NCBI GenBank assembly: GCA_022712775.1
Contig: JAFLJZ010000024.1
Location: forward strand, 1 to 6,793
Length of the DNA: 6,793 nt
Direction: 5' to 3'
Source: Sulfurimonas sp.
Lineage (GTDB): Bacteria > Campylobacterota > Campylobacteria > Campylobacterales > Sulfurimonadaceae
Below are positions 1 through 5,155 of this stretch, piece after piece. Within the stretch, counting starts at the first letter, position 1. The number at the start of each line of letters is the position of its first letter. The translations under genes and the position numbers were made by a program. The notes under the pieces were generated by a model. That model was not told the origin of the DNA, ran no database searches, and saw only the letters and a list, made by a program, of their open reading frames with translations.

Positions 1-2
1 GG

Positions 3-575
3 CGAAGAGTTGAGTATTTTACTAAAAAAGAAATTAATAAAATTCTAGAATTTGCAGATGATAAAATAAAAGTTTATTTAAAAATAGCTTTTAATACTGG
101 TCTTAGAACTGGTGAGATTTTAGGTTTACAACTTGGAGACTTTGGCAAAACTCATATCAGTATAAGAAGAACTAGAACCGATGGGATTATAGGTATAGGT
201 AAAAATCAGTTTACAGAAAGGAAAGTTCCTTATCCCTCTTTTTTACTTGATGAAGTAAAGAAAATACAGAAAGATAATATATTTATTTTTGGTTGTTGGG
301 ATGATTCTAGAAAATTAGCTTATTATTGGGATAAAGTTCTTACAAAATCTAAAGTAAAAAGACTTAGACTATATTGCACTAGGCATACTTTTGCAACTAT
401 TATATTACAAGATAATATTTTAAGTCTTAATGAGTTAGCGGGTGTTTTGGGTCATTCATCAGTAAAAACAACATTAGATAAATATGCTAGTGTTATAAAG
501 CCTGATACAATCAATCTAGGTGGCAATTATTCTATTTATAGTGACGTATCCGTTACAATAAAAAAAGAAGCCTAA
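3..575 (+). CDS. Tyrosine recombinase/phage-type integrase, C-terminal catalytic part (5' end outside window)
   Basis: An open frame runs in from the window edge for 190 residues with no start codon, so this is the 3' part of a larger gene. It carries the catalytic set of a tyrosine site-specific recombinase: Arg in TGLRTGEIL (residue 35 of the visible part), a basic hairpin around ERKVP (73-74), the box II motif TRHTFAT (Arg127, His128), LGHSS (His151) and the nucleophile Tyr161 in LDKYASV. The first position of the usual HxxR motif is Tyr124, a substitution often seen in phage and element integrases. These enzymes cut and rejoin DNA at attachment sites. The N-terminal core-binding domain would lie upstream. 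A hairpin terminator follows directly and dapD starts 83 bp downstream, so the gene probably marks the end of an integrated element to the left. It could instead be an isolated leftover; Xer-type chromosome resolution seems less likely given the divergent box II. Confidence 0.85.
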   Translation, partial: RRVEYFTKKEINKILEFADDKIKVYLKIAFNTGLRTGEILGLQLGDFGKTHISIRRTRTDGIIGIGKNQFTERKVPYPSFLLDEVKKIQKDNIFIFGCWDDSRKLAYYWDKVLTKSKVKRLRLYCTRHTFATIILQDNILSLNELAGVLGHSSVKTTLDKYASVIKPDTINLGGNYSIYSDVSVTIKKEA

Positions 576-579
576 ACAA

Positions 580-598
580 AGCCCTATTTTATGGGGCT
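580..598 (+). terminator. Hairpin terminator after the integrase
   Basis: Starting 4 nt after the integrase stop, AGCCCTAT pairs with ATGGGGCT (8 bp including one G-T wobble) around a 3-nt TTT loop. A moderately T-rich stretch (TATTCTATTTAT) follows. Position and shape fit an intrinsic terminator separating the integrase from dapD, although the T tract is interrupted. Confidence 0.6.
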
Positions 599-622
599 AA
601 TATTCTATTTATGGAATTTAAG

Positions 623-628
623 TATAAT
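623..628 (+). promoter_or_regulatory. Candidate -10 box for dapD
   Basis: A perfect TATAAT lies 30 bp before the dapD ATG. No convincing -35 is seen, which is usual for sigma70 promoters of Campylobacterota. Transcription would begin near 635, giving a leader of about 24 nt with a weak Shine-Dalgarno-like AAGTGAG at 648-654. A near-palindrome TTACTTAAGTGA (641-652) sits in the leader. Confidence 0.5.
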
Positions 629-658
629 TTCACAAATAAATTACTTAAGTGAGAATTC

Positions 659-1858
659 ATGGAAATCATTGAAACAACAGATGCGTTTAAAGCATTAATA
701 GAAGATATAAAAACAACAACCGAGGGCTACAGAGACCCTTTAGCTTTTGGTGTGTGTAGAGTAGACTTAGGGCAATTAAATGTTGAAAAATCTCTTCAAG
801 CAACATACCCTTTAATCAACTGGGACGAAAACTTTGGTTCAGCCGCAATTTTTATAAGAGCACTAGAAGAACAAGATGTAAAAATTGATTTTACACAAAG
901 CGAAGTAGTATGTAATATTAACCAAGAATTTTTAAGAAGCTGTTTATCAGCATTTACTCCTTACTCAGGTGAAGCACATGGTGATTCACATAAAAATATT
1001 CAAGTAATTTCTGCTCTTTATTCACAAATGATTAGTACAGGAAGTATTGATGGTGAATTTAAAGTAACTTTTATTTTTGATGATGCTCCATTATCAAGTG
1101 TTGAGGCATCTTACCTAAAACTATATGCAATTTCACAAGCAAAAGTACCTCTAAGAGACATTAACTTAAACGGTGCATTTGGTGCATTACCAAATGTTGC
1201 ATGGTCATCAGGTCAACCAATAGAGCTTGACTATCTGAGAGAATTTGAAATTGAACTAAAATTAGCGAATGAATACCCTCATATTGATTTTGTAGATAAA
1301 TTTCCACGATTCTTACAACATATCATTCCACAAGACAATACAAGAATTTTAGATACTTCTAAAGTAAGATTTGGTGCACAACTTGCAGGAGGAACTACAG
1401 TAATGCCTGGTGCTTCATACATTAACTTTAATGCTGGAACAACTGGTCCGGTTATGGTTGAAGGTCGTATATCTTCTTCTGCAATAGTTGGTGCAGGTTC
1501 AGACGTTGGTGGTGGAGCTTCTATTCTTGGTGTTCTTAGTGGAACAGATGGTAACCCAATCTCAATAGGTAAAAATACACTTCTAGGGGCTAACTCCACA
1601 TGTGGTATTCCTTTAGGTGATGCTTGTATTATCGACGCTGGTCTTGCTATTTTAGAGGGAACAAAAGTTGGTATATATCCAGAAGAGTTAAAAAAGATTA
1701 TGGAAGTAAATACCAATGCAAACATGGAAGGTGAAGTGTTTAAAGCTGGTCAATTAGCACACTTCAGTGGTATACATTTTAGACAAAATTCTATGACAGG
1801 TGAAATTACAGCATCTCGCTCAACAAGAGAAATTAAACTAAACGCTGACTTACACTAA
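659..1858 (+). CDS. dapD: 2,3,4,5-tetrahydropyridine-2,6-dicarboxylate N-succinyltransferase
   Basis: This 399-aa cytoplasmic enzyme transfers succinyl from succinyl-CoA to tetrahydrodipicolinate, a step of the succinylase route to meso-diaminopimelate (cell wall) and lysine. Residues 1 to about 230 match the N-terminal and middle domains of the long DapD form found in Campylobacterota and Actinobacteria, rather than the short form of about 275 aa in E. coli. Residues about 230-345 are a left-handed beta-helix of hexapeptide repeats, visible as RFGAQLAGGTTVMPGASYI, then VEGRISSSAIVGAGSDVGGG and IGKNTLLGANSTCGIPLGD. Glu268 in VEGRIS is the probable catalytic acid of the family. The C-terminal tail (ending NADLH) closes the coenzyme site region. 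The ATG at 659 follows a consensus -10 box and a weak ribosome site; no longer start is suggested. The gene looks monocistronic or loosely linked to the next gene, and is intact. Confidence 0.95.
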   Translation: MEIIETTDAFKALIEDIKTTTEGYRDPLAFGVCRVDLGQLNVEKSLQATYPLINWDENFGSAAIFIRALEEQDVKIDFTQSEVVCNINQEFLRSCLSAFTPYSGEAHGDSHKNIQVISALYSQMISTGSIDGEFKVTFIFDDAPLSSVEASYLKLYAISQAKVPLRDINLNGAFGALPNVAWSSGQPIELDYLREFEIELKLANEYPHIDFVDKFPRFLQHIIPQDNTRILDTSKVRFGAQLAGGTTVMPGASYINFNAGTTGPVMVEGRISSSAIVGAGSDVGGGASILGVLSGTDGNPISIGKNTLLGANSTCGIPLGDACIIDAGLAILEGTKVGIYPEELKKIMEVNTNANMEGEVFKAGQLAHFSGIHFRQNSMTGEITASRSTREIKLNADLH

Positions 1859-1873
1859 ATATTTCTCAACTTA

Positions 1874-1906
1874 CTTTTATCTATTTCGTATTATAATAGA
1901 TAAAAG
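1874..1906. repeat. Perfect 12-bp inverted repeat over the promoter of the mini rod gene
   Basis: CTTTTATCTATT (1874-1885) and AATAGATAAAAG (1895-1906) are exact reverse complements separated by 9 nt. The repeat starts 16 nt after the dapD stop and contains most of the TATAAT candidate of the next gene. The stem is AT-rich and no T tract follows on either strand, so a classic intrinsic terminator is doubtful. An operator for a dimeric regulator, or a 3'-end-stabilising hairpin for the dapD mRNA, fits as well. Confidence 0.75.
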
Positions 1907-1915
1907 CCAAAGGAG
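1892..1915 (+). promoter_or_regulatory. -10 box and strong ribosome binding site of the mini rod gene
   Basis: TATAAT at 1892-1897 would start transcription near 1904. AAAGGAG at 1909-1915 is a near-perfect Shine-Dalgarno sequence 6 nt before the ATG at 1922. I see no sigma54 (GG-N10-GC) or sigma28-like promoter, the types that usually drive late flagellar genes in this phylum. Confidence 0.5.
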
Positions 1916-1921
1916 TTTTAT

Positions 1922-2227
1922 ATGAATATATCAAGTAATATATCATCAATTGGTGCTCATCAAACACTTCTAAATACAGGTACAAATAATATTGCAAATG
2001 TAAATACGGATGGATTTATTCCCAAAGATACAAGAATATCAAATACAGAAAACTCCGTCACAGCCAATACAAGGACAAATGATGATAATGGTTCACAGCG
2101 TAGTCAAACAGACTTGGCTAAAGAATTAACAGACCAAATAATAGCCCAAGATGCTACAGCATTTAATGTTGCGGCTATTAAAACTCAAGATGAGATATTA
2201 GGTACTGTTTTAGATATTAAAGCTTAG
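1922..2227 (+). CDS. Miniature flagellar rod/hook-family protein (FlgB/FlgC/FlgG-like), 101 aa
   Basis: Both conserved ends of the axial flagellar family are present. Near the N-terminus, residues 12-33 carry the rod signature, with GAHQTLLNTGTNNIAN followed by VNTDGF (compare NNIANVNTxGF in FlgB, FlgC, FlgE and FlgG). Residues 60-101 match the C-terminal helix of the family, with SQTDLAKELTDQIIAQ and a closing QDEILGTVLDIKA (compare FlgC ends such as ...TADEMLGTLLDI). Only a polar linker (about 36-59) joins the two parts; FlgC is normally about 160 aa and FlgG about 260 aa. The two helices would be expected to form the coiled-coil D0 core of an axial subunit. No export or assembly gene is adjacent. 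The start has an excellent ribosome site. The last 11 bp overlap the end of the converging lipoprotein gene. Function as a rod, adaptor or regulatory protein cannot be decided from sequence. Confidence 0.75.
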   Translation: MNISSNISSIGAHQTLLNTGTNNIANVNTDGFIPKDTRISNTENSVTANTRTNDDNGSQRSQTDLAKELTDQIIAQDATAFNVAAIKTQDEILGTVLDIKA

Positions 2228-3563
2228 CTCTTGTAATAATATTCATACTTTTAATATTTCTAAGTAGTTCTGCTTTTTCATTATAATTTTGAACTTCCTT
2301 ACCAAGCTTTAGTGTACTAAAAACCGTTTTTCCTATAATCAGTCTTCCACTTTTATTATTTTTCATAAGCTGAATACCCCACACATTTTGAAAAATTATG
2401 ATTTCATCATTATAAATACCAACATACAGTACGATATGCCCTTTTTTATACAAAAGTGTTTTAAAGGGAATCCCTTTTTCTTTAATGATTTTTTCTTTTT
2501 CTTTATCATCTAACTTACTTAAGTCAATAACTTCACCGAATTGCCCTTGTTTCAAAGAATTTCTAGGTAGAGCTATACCAAACGGTGCATACAAATCCAT
2601 TAGCGTAGATGAACAATCCCTTTGCTCATATACCCCACCCCATCCATAATTTGTTTTTGATACTTCAGTAATAATTTTATTTAGGTTTGAAGTATTTAAT
2701 TCTAAAGGTTTTAGCGATGCAATGCTCTTTGGAATCGTAGATTTATTATACATAGCTTCATTATTTTTATATGTTGATACTATTAATACCGTATAATTAT
2801 CATCATCTTCATCAACAAGTGCGAACAACATACCTACTCTAGTGTTAAATAGTGGCTCACCTGATAAGGCAAAAAGAGGAAAGCCCTCTTGGATTATATA
2901 CACCTGTTGAGCATTTTTCCAAAGAGAAGCATGCCTATCGTCTATCATCACTATCTCATCACTTCTTAACCAACCATAGGTAATACTACTGAAGATAAAT
3001 ACCCATTGCTTGTCTTTTGAATAATGTGAAATAAAAATAGGAACATTCGCGTTAATAGAGCTATTTTGTAAATAATCAAAAGGAAAACCCTCCCCAGCAA
3101 TAGAAGGATCCCTAAAAAGTGGTTTTTGCGTTGGTAATGCTCTTATATTGGAATACTTTAATGTTAATGCTTTTTTATTTATTGATTTGTATGTACCAAA
3201 ATTTGATTCTTCATACATTAAATCAAAAAAGCTCTGCTTAATGGGTACAAGATTGTCTCCGTAGCTTTTACCCACAGAAAAAGCTCTAAATGGCCATTTA
3301 ATTTCTTTTAATGTTTGTTCTGGTTCTTCTATATTCCACATACCAAAATATGTTGTTTCATAACTCTTTTGTATTGTATAAAGTTGATTTTCTATACCCT
3401 GTGTGTAATACTCAACATTTTGGGGTATCTCAAGTAAATCCTGAATCTCTATCTTTTTTTGGTTATTAACTTCTTTAAGCTCTTCTTTTACACTACATCC
3501 TAAAAATATAAACAATACTATAACTACACCAAAAAATTTCAAAAAAATCCTTTTAATCAACAT
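2217..3563 (-). CDS. SH3-domain NlpC/P60 family lipoprotein (putative peptidoglycan endopeptidase)
   Basis: From the ATG at 3563 this is a 448-aa protein. It opens with a lipoprotein signal: basic MLIKR, a hydrophobic run and a FLGC lipobox, with the lipidated Cys at 23. Next come an N-terminal stabilising region (about 40-130), two bacterial SH3-like regions (about 135-205, with YGWLRSDEIVMID, and about 210-265), and the NlpC/P60 cysteine peptidase domain (about 285-440). The catalytic Cys317 is in QRDCSSTLMDLY and His376 in KKGHIVLYVG; a polar third residue is expected near QNVWG (392-396). Such enzymes cut bonds in peptidoglycan stem peptides from the periplasmic face. The gene overlaps the upstream repressor gene by 11 bp and has no promoter of its own visible, so co-transcription and coupling are likely. 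An in-frame TTG at 3569 is an alternative start; the GGAG next to the ATG leaves the exact start uncertain. Confidence 0.85.
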   Translation of the reverse strand: MLIKRIFLKFFGVVIVLFIFLGCSVKEELKEVNNQKKIEIQDLLEIPQNVEYYTQGIENQLYTIQKSYETTYFGMWNIEEPEQTLKEIKWPFRAFSVGKSYGDNLVPIKQSFFDLMYEESNFGTYKSINKKALTLKYSNIRALPTQKPLFRDPSIAGEGFPFDYLQNSSINANVPIFISHYSKDKQWVFIFSSITYGWLRSDEIVMIDDRHASLWKNAQQVYIIQEGFPLFALSGEPLFNTRVGMLFALVDEDDDNYTVLIVSTYKNNEAMYNKSTIPKSIASLKPLELNTSNLNKIITEVSKTNYGWGGVYEQRDCSSTLMDLYAPFGIALPRNSLKQGQFGEVIDLSKLDDKEKEKIIKEKGIPFKTLLYKKGHIVLYVGIYNDEIIIFQNVWGIQLMKNNKSGRLIIGKTVFSTLKLGKEVQNYNEKAELLRNIKSMNIITRAKL

Positions 3564-4212
3564 CTCCAAATCTACTTACAACTCTTCCTATAACCTCTAT
3601 CTCTCGAGGGTCTAAAGTCTGCGTAGAGTAAACTTTATTGTCAGATATTATATCCACTTTTCCATCTATTCTTTTTTGCACTCTCTTAATAAATAAGCCT
3701 GATTCTGTTCTAATAGTAAATATACCACCTCTACCAACATCAGTTTTTGCTCTGTTTATAAATACTATATCGTTATAAGAAAATGTAGGTTCCATAGAAT
3801 CACCAGATACATTAATAGCTTCTATATTTTTTAATTCTCTCTCACCACCAAGCATAAATACAAATTGTTCTGGAATCTCTAACTCTTCAATTTCTTCATA
3901 TTCATTATAACTTCCTCCGCCAGCAGAAGCATGAGAATCACTAAAATACTTCACCATGAAGAACTTGTTTGTAGCATCTACTAAACTTTCAGGAGACTGA
4001 CCATAAAGTAACCAGTTTATAGAAAGAGATTTTGTTGCGCAAAAATCTAAAAGTTCTGCATATGGAATTTTTTCTCTTTTTTTCATCGTTGCAAAATTCA
4101 TTTGAGATATTCCTAATATATCAGCAATATCTTTATCAAATACTTTTCTACCTGTAAAGTCACTCGAAACTATACTTTTTATCTCTTCAACTATTTCACT
4201 TAAAGTATTCAT
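3553..4212 (-). CDS. LexA/CI-like self-cleaving repressor (HTH plus S24 peptidase)
   Basis: This is a 219-aa phage-type transcriptional repressor. Residues about 20-72 form a helix-turn-helix DNA-binding region (FDKDIADILGISQMNFATMK, then a CI-like SINWLLYGQ end). A linker leads to the S24 (LexA/UmuD/CI) serine protease fold at about 110-215. The catalytic Ser139 is in VSGDSMEPTF and the Lys176 in GLFIKRVQ. The linker holds ASAGGG with an Ala97-Gly98 bond, the type cut by autoproteolysis in this family. In LexA and CI relatives, activated RecA triggers cleavage and relieves repression. The ATG at 4212 has an AAAGGGG ribosome site (4218-4224) and a strong promoter upstream. The downstream lipoprotein gene starts inside its 3' end. 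It could be a domesticated prophage repressor; such stand-alone genes are common in Campylobacterota chromosomes. The target genes are not known; self-control at the adjacent palindrome is inferred. Confidence 0.9.
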   Translation of the reverse strand: MNTLSEIVEEIKSIVSSDFTGRKVFDKDIADILGISQMNFATMKKREKIPYAELLDFCATKSLSINWLLYGQSPESLVDATNKFFMVKYFSDSHASAGGGSYNEYEEIEELEIPEQFVFMLGGERELKNIEAINVSGDSMEPTFSYNDIVFINRAKTDVGRGGIFTIRTESGLFIKRVQKRIDGKVDIISDNKVYSTQTLDPREIEVIGRVVSRFGDVD

Positions 4213-4241
4213 TTTGACCCCTTTCTTACTTAATATAGTAG

Positions 4242-4270
4242 ATTATAATGTATTTTTGCAATAAAGTCAA
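4242..4270 (-). promoter_or_regulatory. Leftward promoter of the repressor-lipoprotein pair
   Basis: Reading the minus strand, TTGACT (plus positions 4265-4270) and a consensus TATAAT (4242-4247) are separated by exactly 17 bp. Transcription would start near 4235, about 22 nt before the repressor ATG. This is the best-formed promoter in the window. The palindrome at 4277-4293 lies just upstream of its -35 box. Confidence 0.65.
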
Positions 4271-4276
4271 AATATT

Positions 4277-4293
4277 TATGACAAATTGTCATA
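4277..4293. promoter_or_regulatory. 17-bp perfect palindrome, candidate operator of the S24 repressor
   Basis: TATGACAA-A-TTGTCATA is perfectly symmetric around A4285. It lies between the two divergent promoters, covers the -35 of the rightward one and sits just upstream of the leftward one. This is where an auto-regulating LexA/CI-type dimer would be expected to bind. Extra GTCA/TGAC half-sites occur at 4267-4269 (partial, within the -35), 4329-4332 and 4349-4352. Binding by the neighbouring repressor is inferred. Confidence 0.6.
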
Positions 4294-4314
4294 TTTTTAT
4301 ATTAAGTGTATAAA
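4286..4314 (+). promoter_or_regulatory. Rightward promoter of the small divergent ORF
   Basis: TTGTCA (4286-4291), the right arm of the palindrome, and TATAAA (4309-4314) are spaced by 17 bp. Transcription would begin near 4321, about 30 nt before the ATG at 4353. Because the -35 lies inside the palindrome, a bound repressor would be expected to block this promoter. Confidence 0.45.
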
Positions 4315-4352
4315 AATATGTACTATATGTCAATTAAATAAAAGGATGTGAC

Positions 4353-4436
4353 ATGTTAATTATTATTAAAAATGCAGAAAGTTTATTTGAAAAGTTTGAA
4401 AATAGAATCGAAGAATGGGCTGAGAGATTATTTTAG
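4353..4436 (+). CDS. Tiny ORF divergent from the repressor, 27 aa, probably frameshifted
   Basis: A 27-codon frame begins at ATG 4353 with AAAAGGA upstream (about 7 nt spacing) and a candidate promoter overlapping the operator. The product begins MLIIIKNAE and continues as a charged amphipathic helix (FEKFENRIEEWAERLF). It ends at a TAG immediately after a TTTT run (4431-4434). The -1 frame stays open past this point to 4516. Its place opposite a CI-like repressor is where a cro-like or effector gene would sit in a phage, but I recognise no family and the peptide is too short for a typical DNA-binding fold. It may be a genuine small protein, a truncated one or an eroded gene. Confidence 0.4.
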   Translation: MLIIIKNAESLFEKFENRIEEWAERLF

Positions 4437-4516
4437 AACTCAAAGTGGAAAGTGCCATTGGTTTAGCACGTCTAAAAGTTCAATACAGCGAGGAACTAAA
4501 TTCCGAGTCGTACTAG
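4436..4516 (+). pseudogene. Open -1 frame continuing the tiny ORF (likely its lost C-terminal half)
   Basis: After the TAG of the 27-aa frame, the -1 frame reads 26 protein-like codons (beginning ELKVESAIGLARLKVQ and ending NSESY) to a TAG at 4514-4516. It has no start codon of its own in a sensible place; a TGA at 4421 blocks it upstream. One extra T in the run at 4431-4434 would join both parts into a protein of 54 aa. The end lies only 2 bp from the stop of the converging 48-aa membrane-protein gene, the tight packing expected of real genes. Confidence 0.35.
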
Positions 4517-4518
4517 AG

Positions 4519-4665
4519 CTAATGCTGCTTTTCTTTTAACCTTTTTTCTTCTTCTTCGCGTTGTTTTTCTCTAGTAGCAGATTTGTTTTTATGGTATCCA
4601 CCAAAAATAAAAACCATAAACAATACAAATAGTATAAGCATAACAATATCTAGAATTTCTTTCAC
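4519..4665 (-). CDS. Small single-pass membrane protein, 48 aa
   Basis: A GTG start at 4665 lies 9 nt after the trmL stop, with AAGGA overlapping that stop as its ribosome site (about 6 nt spacing). The product has one strongly hydrophobic segment at residues about 4-24 (ILDIVMLILFVLFMVFIFGG) followed by a highly charged Lys/Glu/Arg tail (about 25-48, with REKQREEEEKRLKEKQ). The positive charge after the membrane segment suggests the tail stays in the cytoplasm, where it could form a helix or coiled coil. It closes the leuB-to-trmL operon. I do not recognise a named family. The short length makes automated pipelines likely to miss it. Confidence 0.65.
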   Translation of the reverse strand: MKEILDIVMLILFVLFMVFIFGGYHKNKSATREKQREEEEKRLKEKQH

Positions 4666-4674
4666 CTTGCTTCC

Positions 4675-5145
4675 TTATTGTTGATTAAAACTATCATACG
4701 TTTGTCGAATTGCATCATATAAAATAATTCCTGTGCTTATTGCTAAATTTAAGCTTCGTCCATCTTTAGTCATAGGTATAGTAATATTTTTATCTTTGTA
4801 TTTGTTAAGTATATATTCTGGTATACCCTTTGTTTCACTTCCAAAAAAAATAAAGTCACCCTCTTTAAATTTTGCATCAAAATAAGGTCTATCAGTTTTT
4901 GTAGTTGCAAAATAAGCATTATCCGTAAGTACATTGTTATCAAAAAAGTCATCCAAGTCTTCCCAAACATGTAAATCAAGTTTGTCCCAGTAATCAAGCC
5001 CTGCTCGTCTAACTGCTTTTTCATCAATATCAAATCCTATTGGCTTAATGAGATGAAGTGATACTCCAGCATTTACGCAAAGTCTACCAATGGCACCAGT
5101 ATTGTTTGGAATCTGAGGATGTACTAAAACTAAATTAAATGACAT
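4675..5145 (-). CDS. trmL: tRNA (cytidine/uridine-34-2'-O)-methyltransferase
   Basis: This 156-aa SPOUT-class methyltransferase uses S-adenosylmethionine to methylate the 2'-O of the wobble base (C34/U34) of certain leucine tRNAs. It matches E. coli TrmL closely in plan: a start MSFNLVLVHPQIPNNTGAIG (LNIVLYEPEIPPNTGNI in E. coli), then RLCVNAG, IGFDIDEKAVRRAGLDYW, the knot loop FFGSETKGIPE (about 100-110) and IPMTKDGRSLNLAIS (about 123-137), which form the trefoil-knot cofactor site. I place the start at ATG 5145 rather than an upstream in-frame ATG at 5187. The shorter form has the normal family length, an AGAGG ribosome site 7 nt upstream, and avoids a 32-bp overlap with purU, whose stop is 10 nt upstream. 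The enzyme normally works as a homodimer in the cytoplasm. Confidence 0.93.
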   Translation of the reverse strand: MSFNLVLVHPQIPNNTGAIGRLCVNAGVSLHLIKPIGFDIDEKAVRRAGLDYWDKLDLHVWEDLDDFFDNNVLTDNAYFATTKTDRPYFDAKFKEGDFIFFGSETKGIPEYILNKYKDKNITIPMTKDGRSLNLAISTGIILYDAIRQTYDSFNQQ

Positions 5146-5155
5146 ATTTATACCT

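Noticed and set aside
1279..1725. Long open frame on the minus strand inside dapD (148 codons)
   Set aside because: It lies wholly inside the unmistakable dapD coding sequence on the other strand, has low-complexity Pro/Ile-rich content and no ribosome site; it is a shadow of the hexapeptide repeat region.
4431..4437. Programmed -1 ribosomal frameshift at the end of the tiny ORF
   Set aside because: The zero-frame codons TTA TTT TAG do not form a classic X XXY YYZ slippery heptamer and no strong downstream stem is seen; an indel is simpler.
4436..4516. A tRNA or structured RNA, suggested by GTTCAATAC and several short inverted repeats
   Set aside because: No acceptor, D or anticodon stems can be paired around the GTTC; the stems found are 4-5 bp. 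A protein-like open frame explains the stretch better.
4531..4565. T-rich tract after the tiny ORF as an intrinsic terminator
   Set aside because: The tract is the complement of Lys/Glu codons of the 48-aa membrane protein and is not preceded by a stable GC-rich hairpin.
4770..5033. Open minus-strand frame of 87 codons within trmL
   Set aside because: Alternative frame of a clear trmL; the translation is a run of hydrophobic residues without family likeness.
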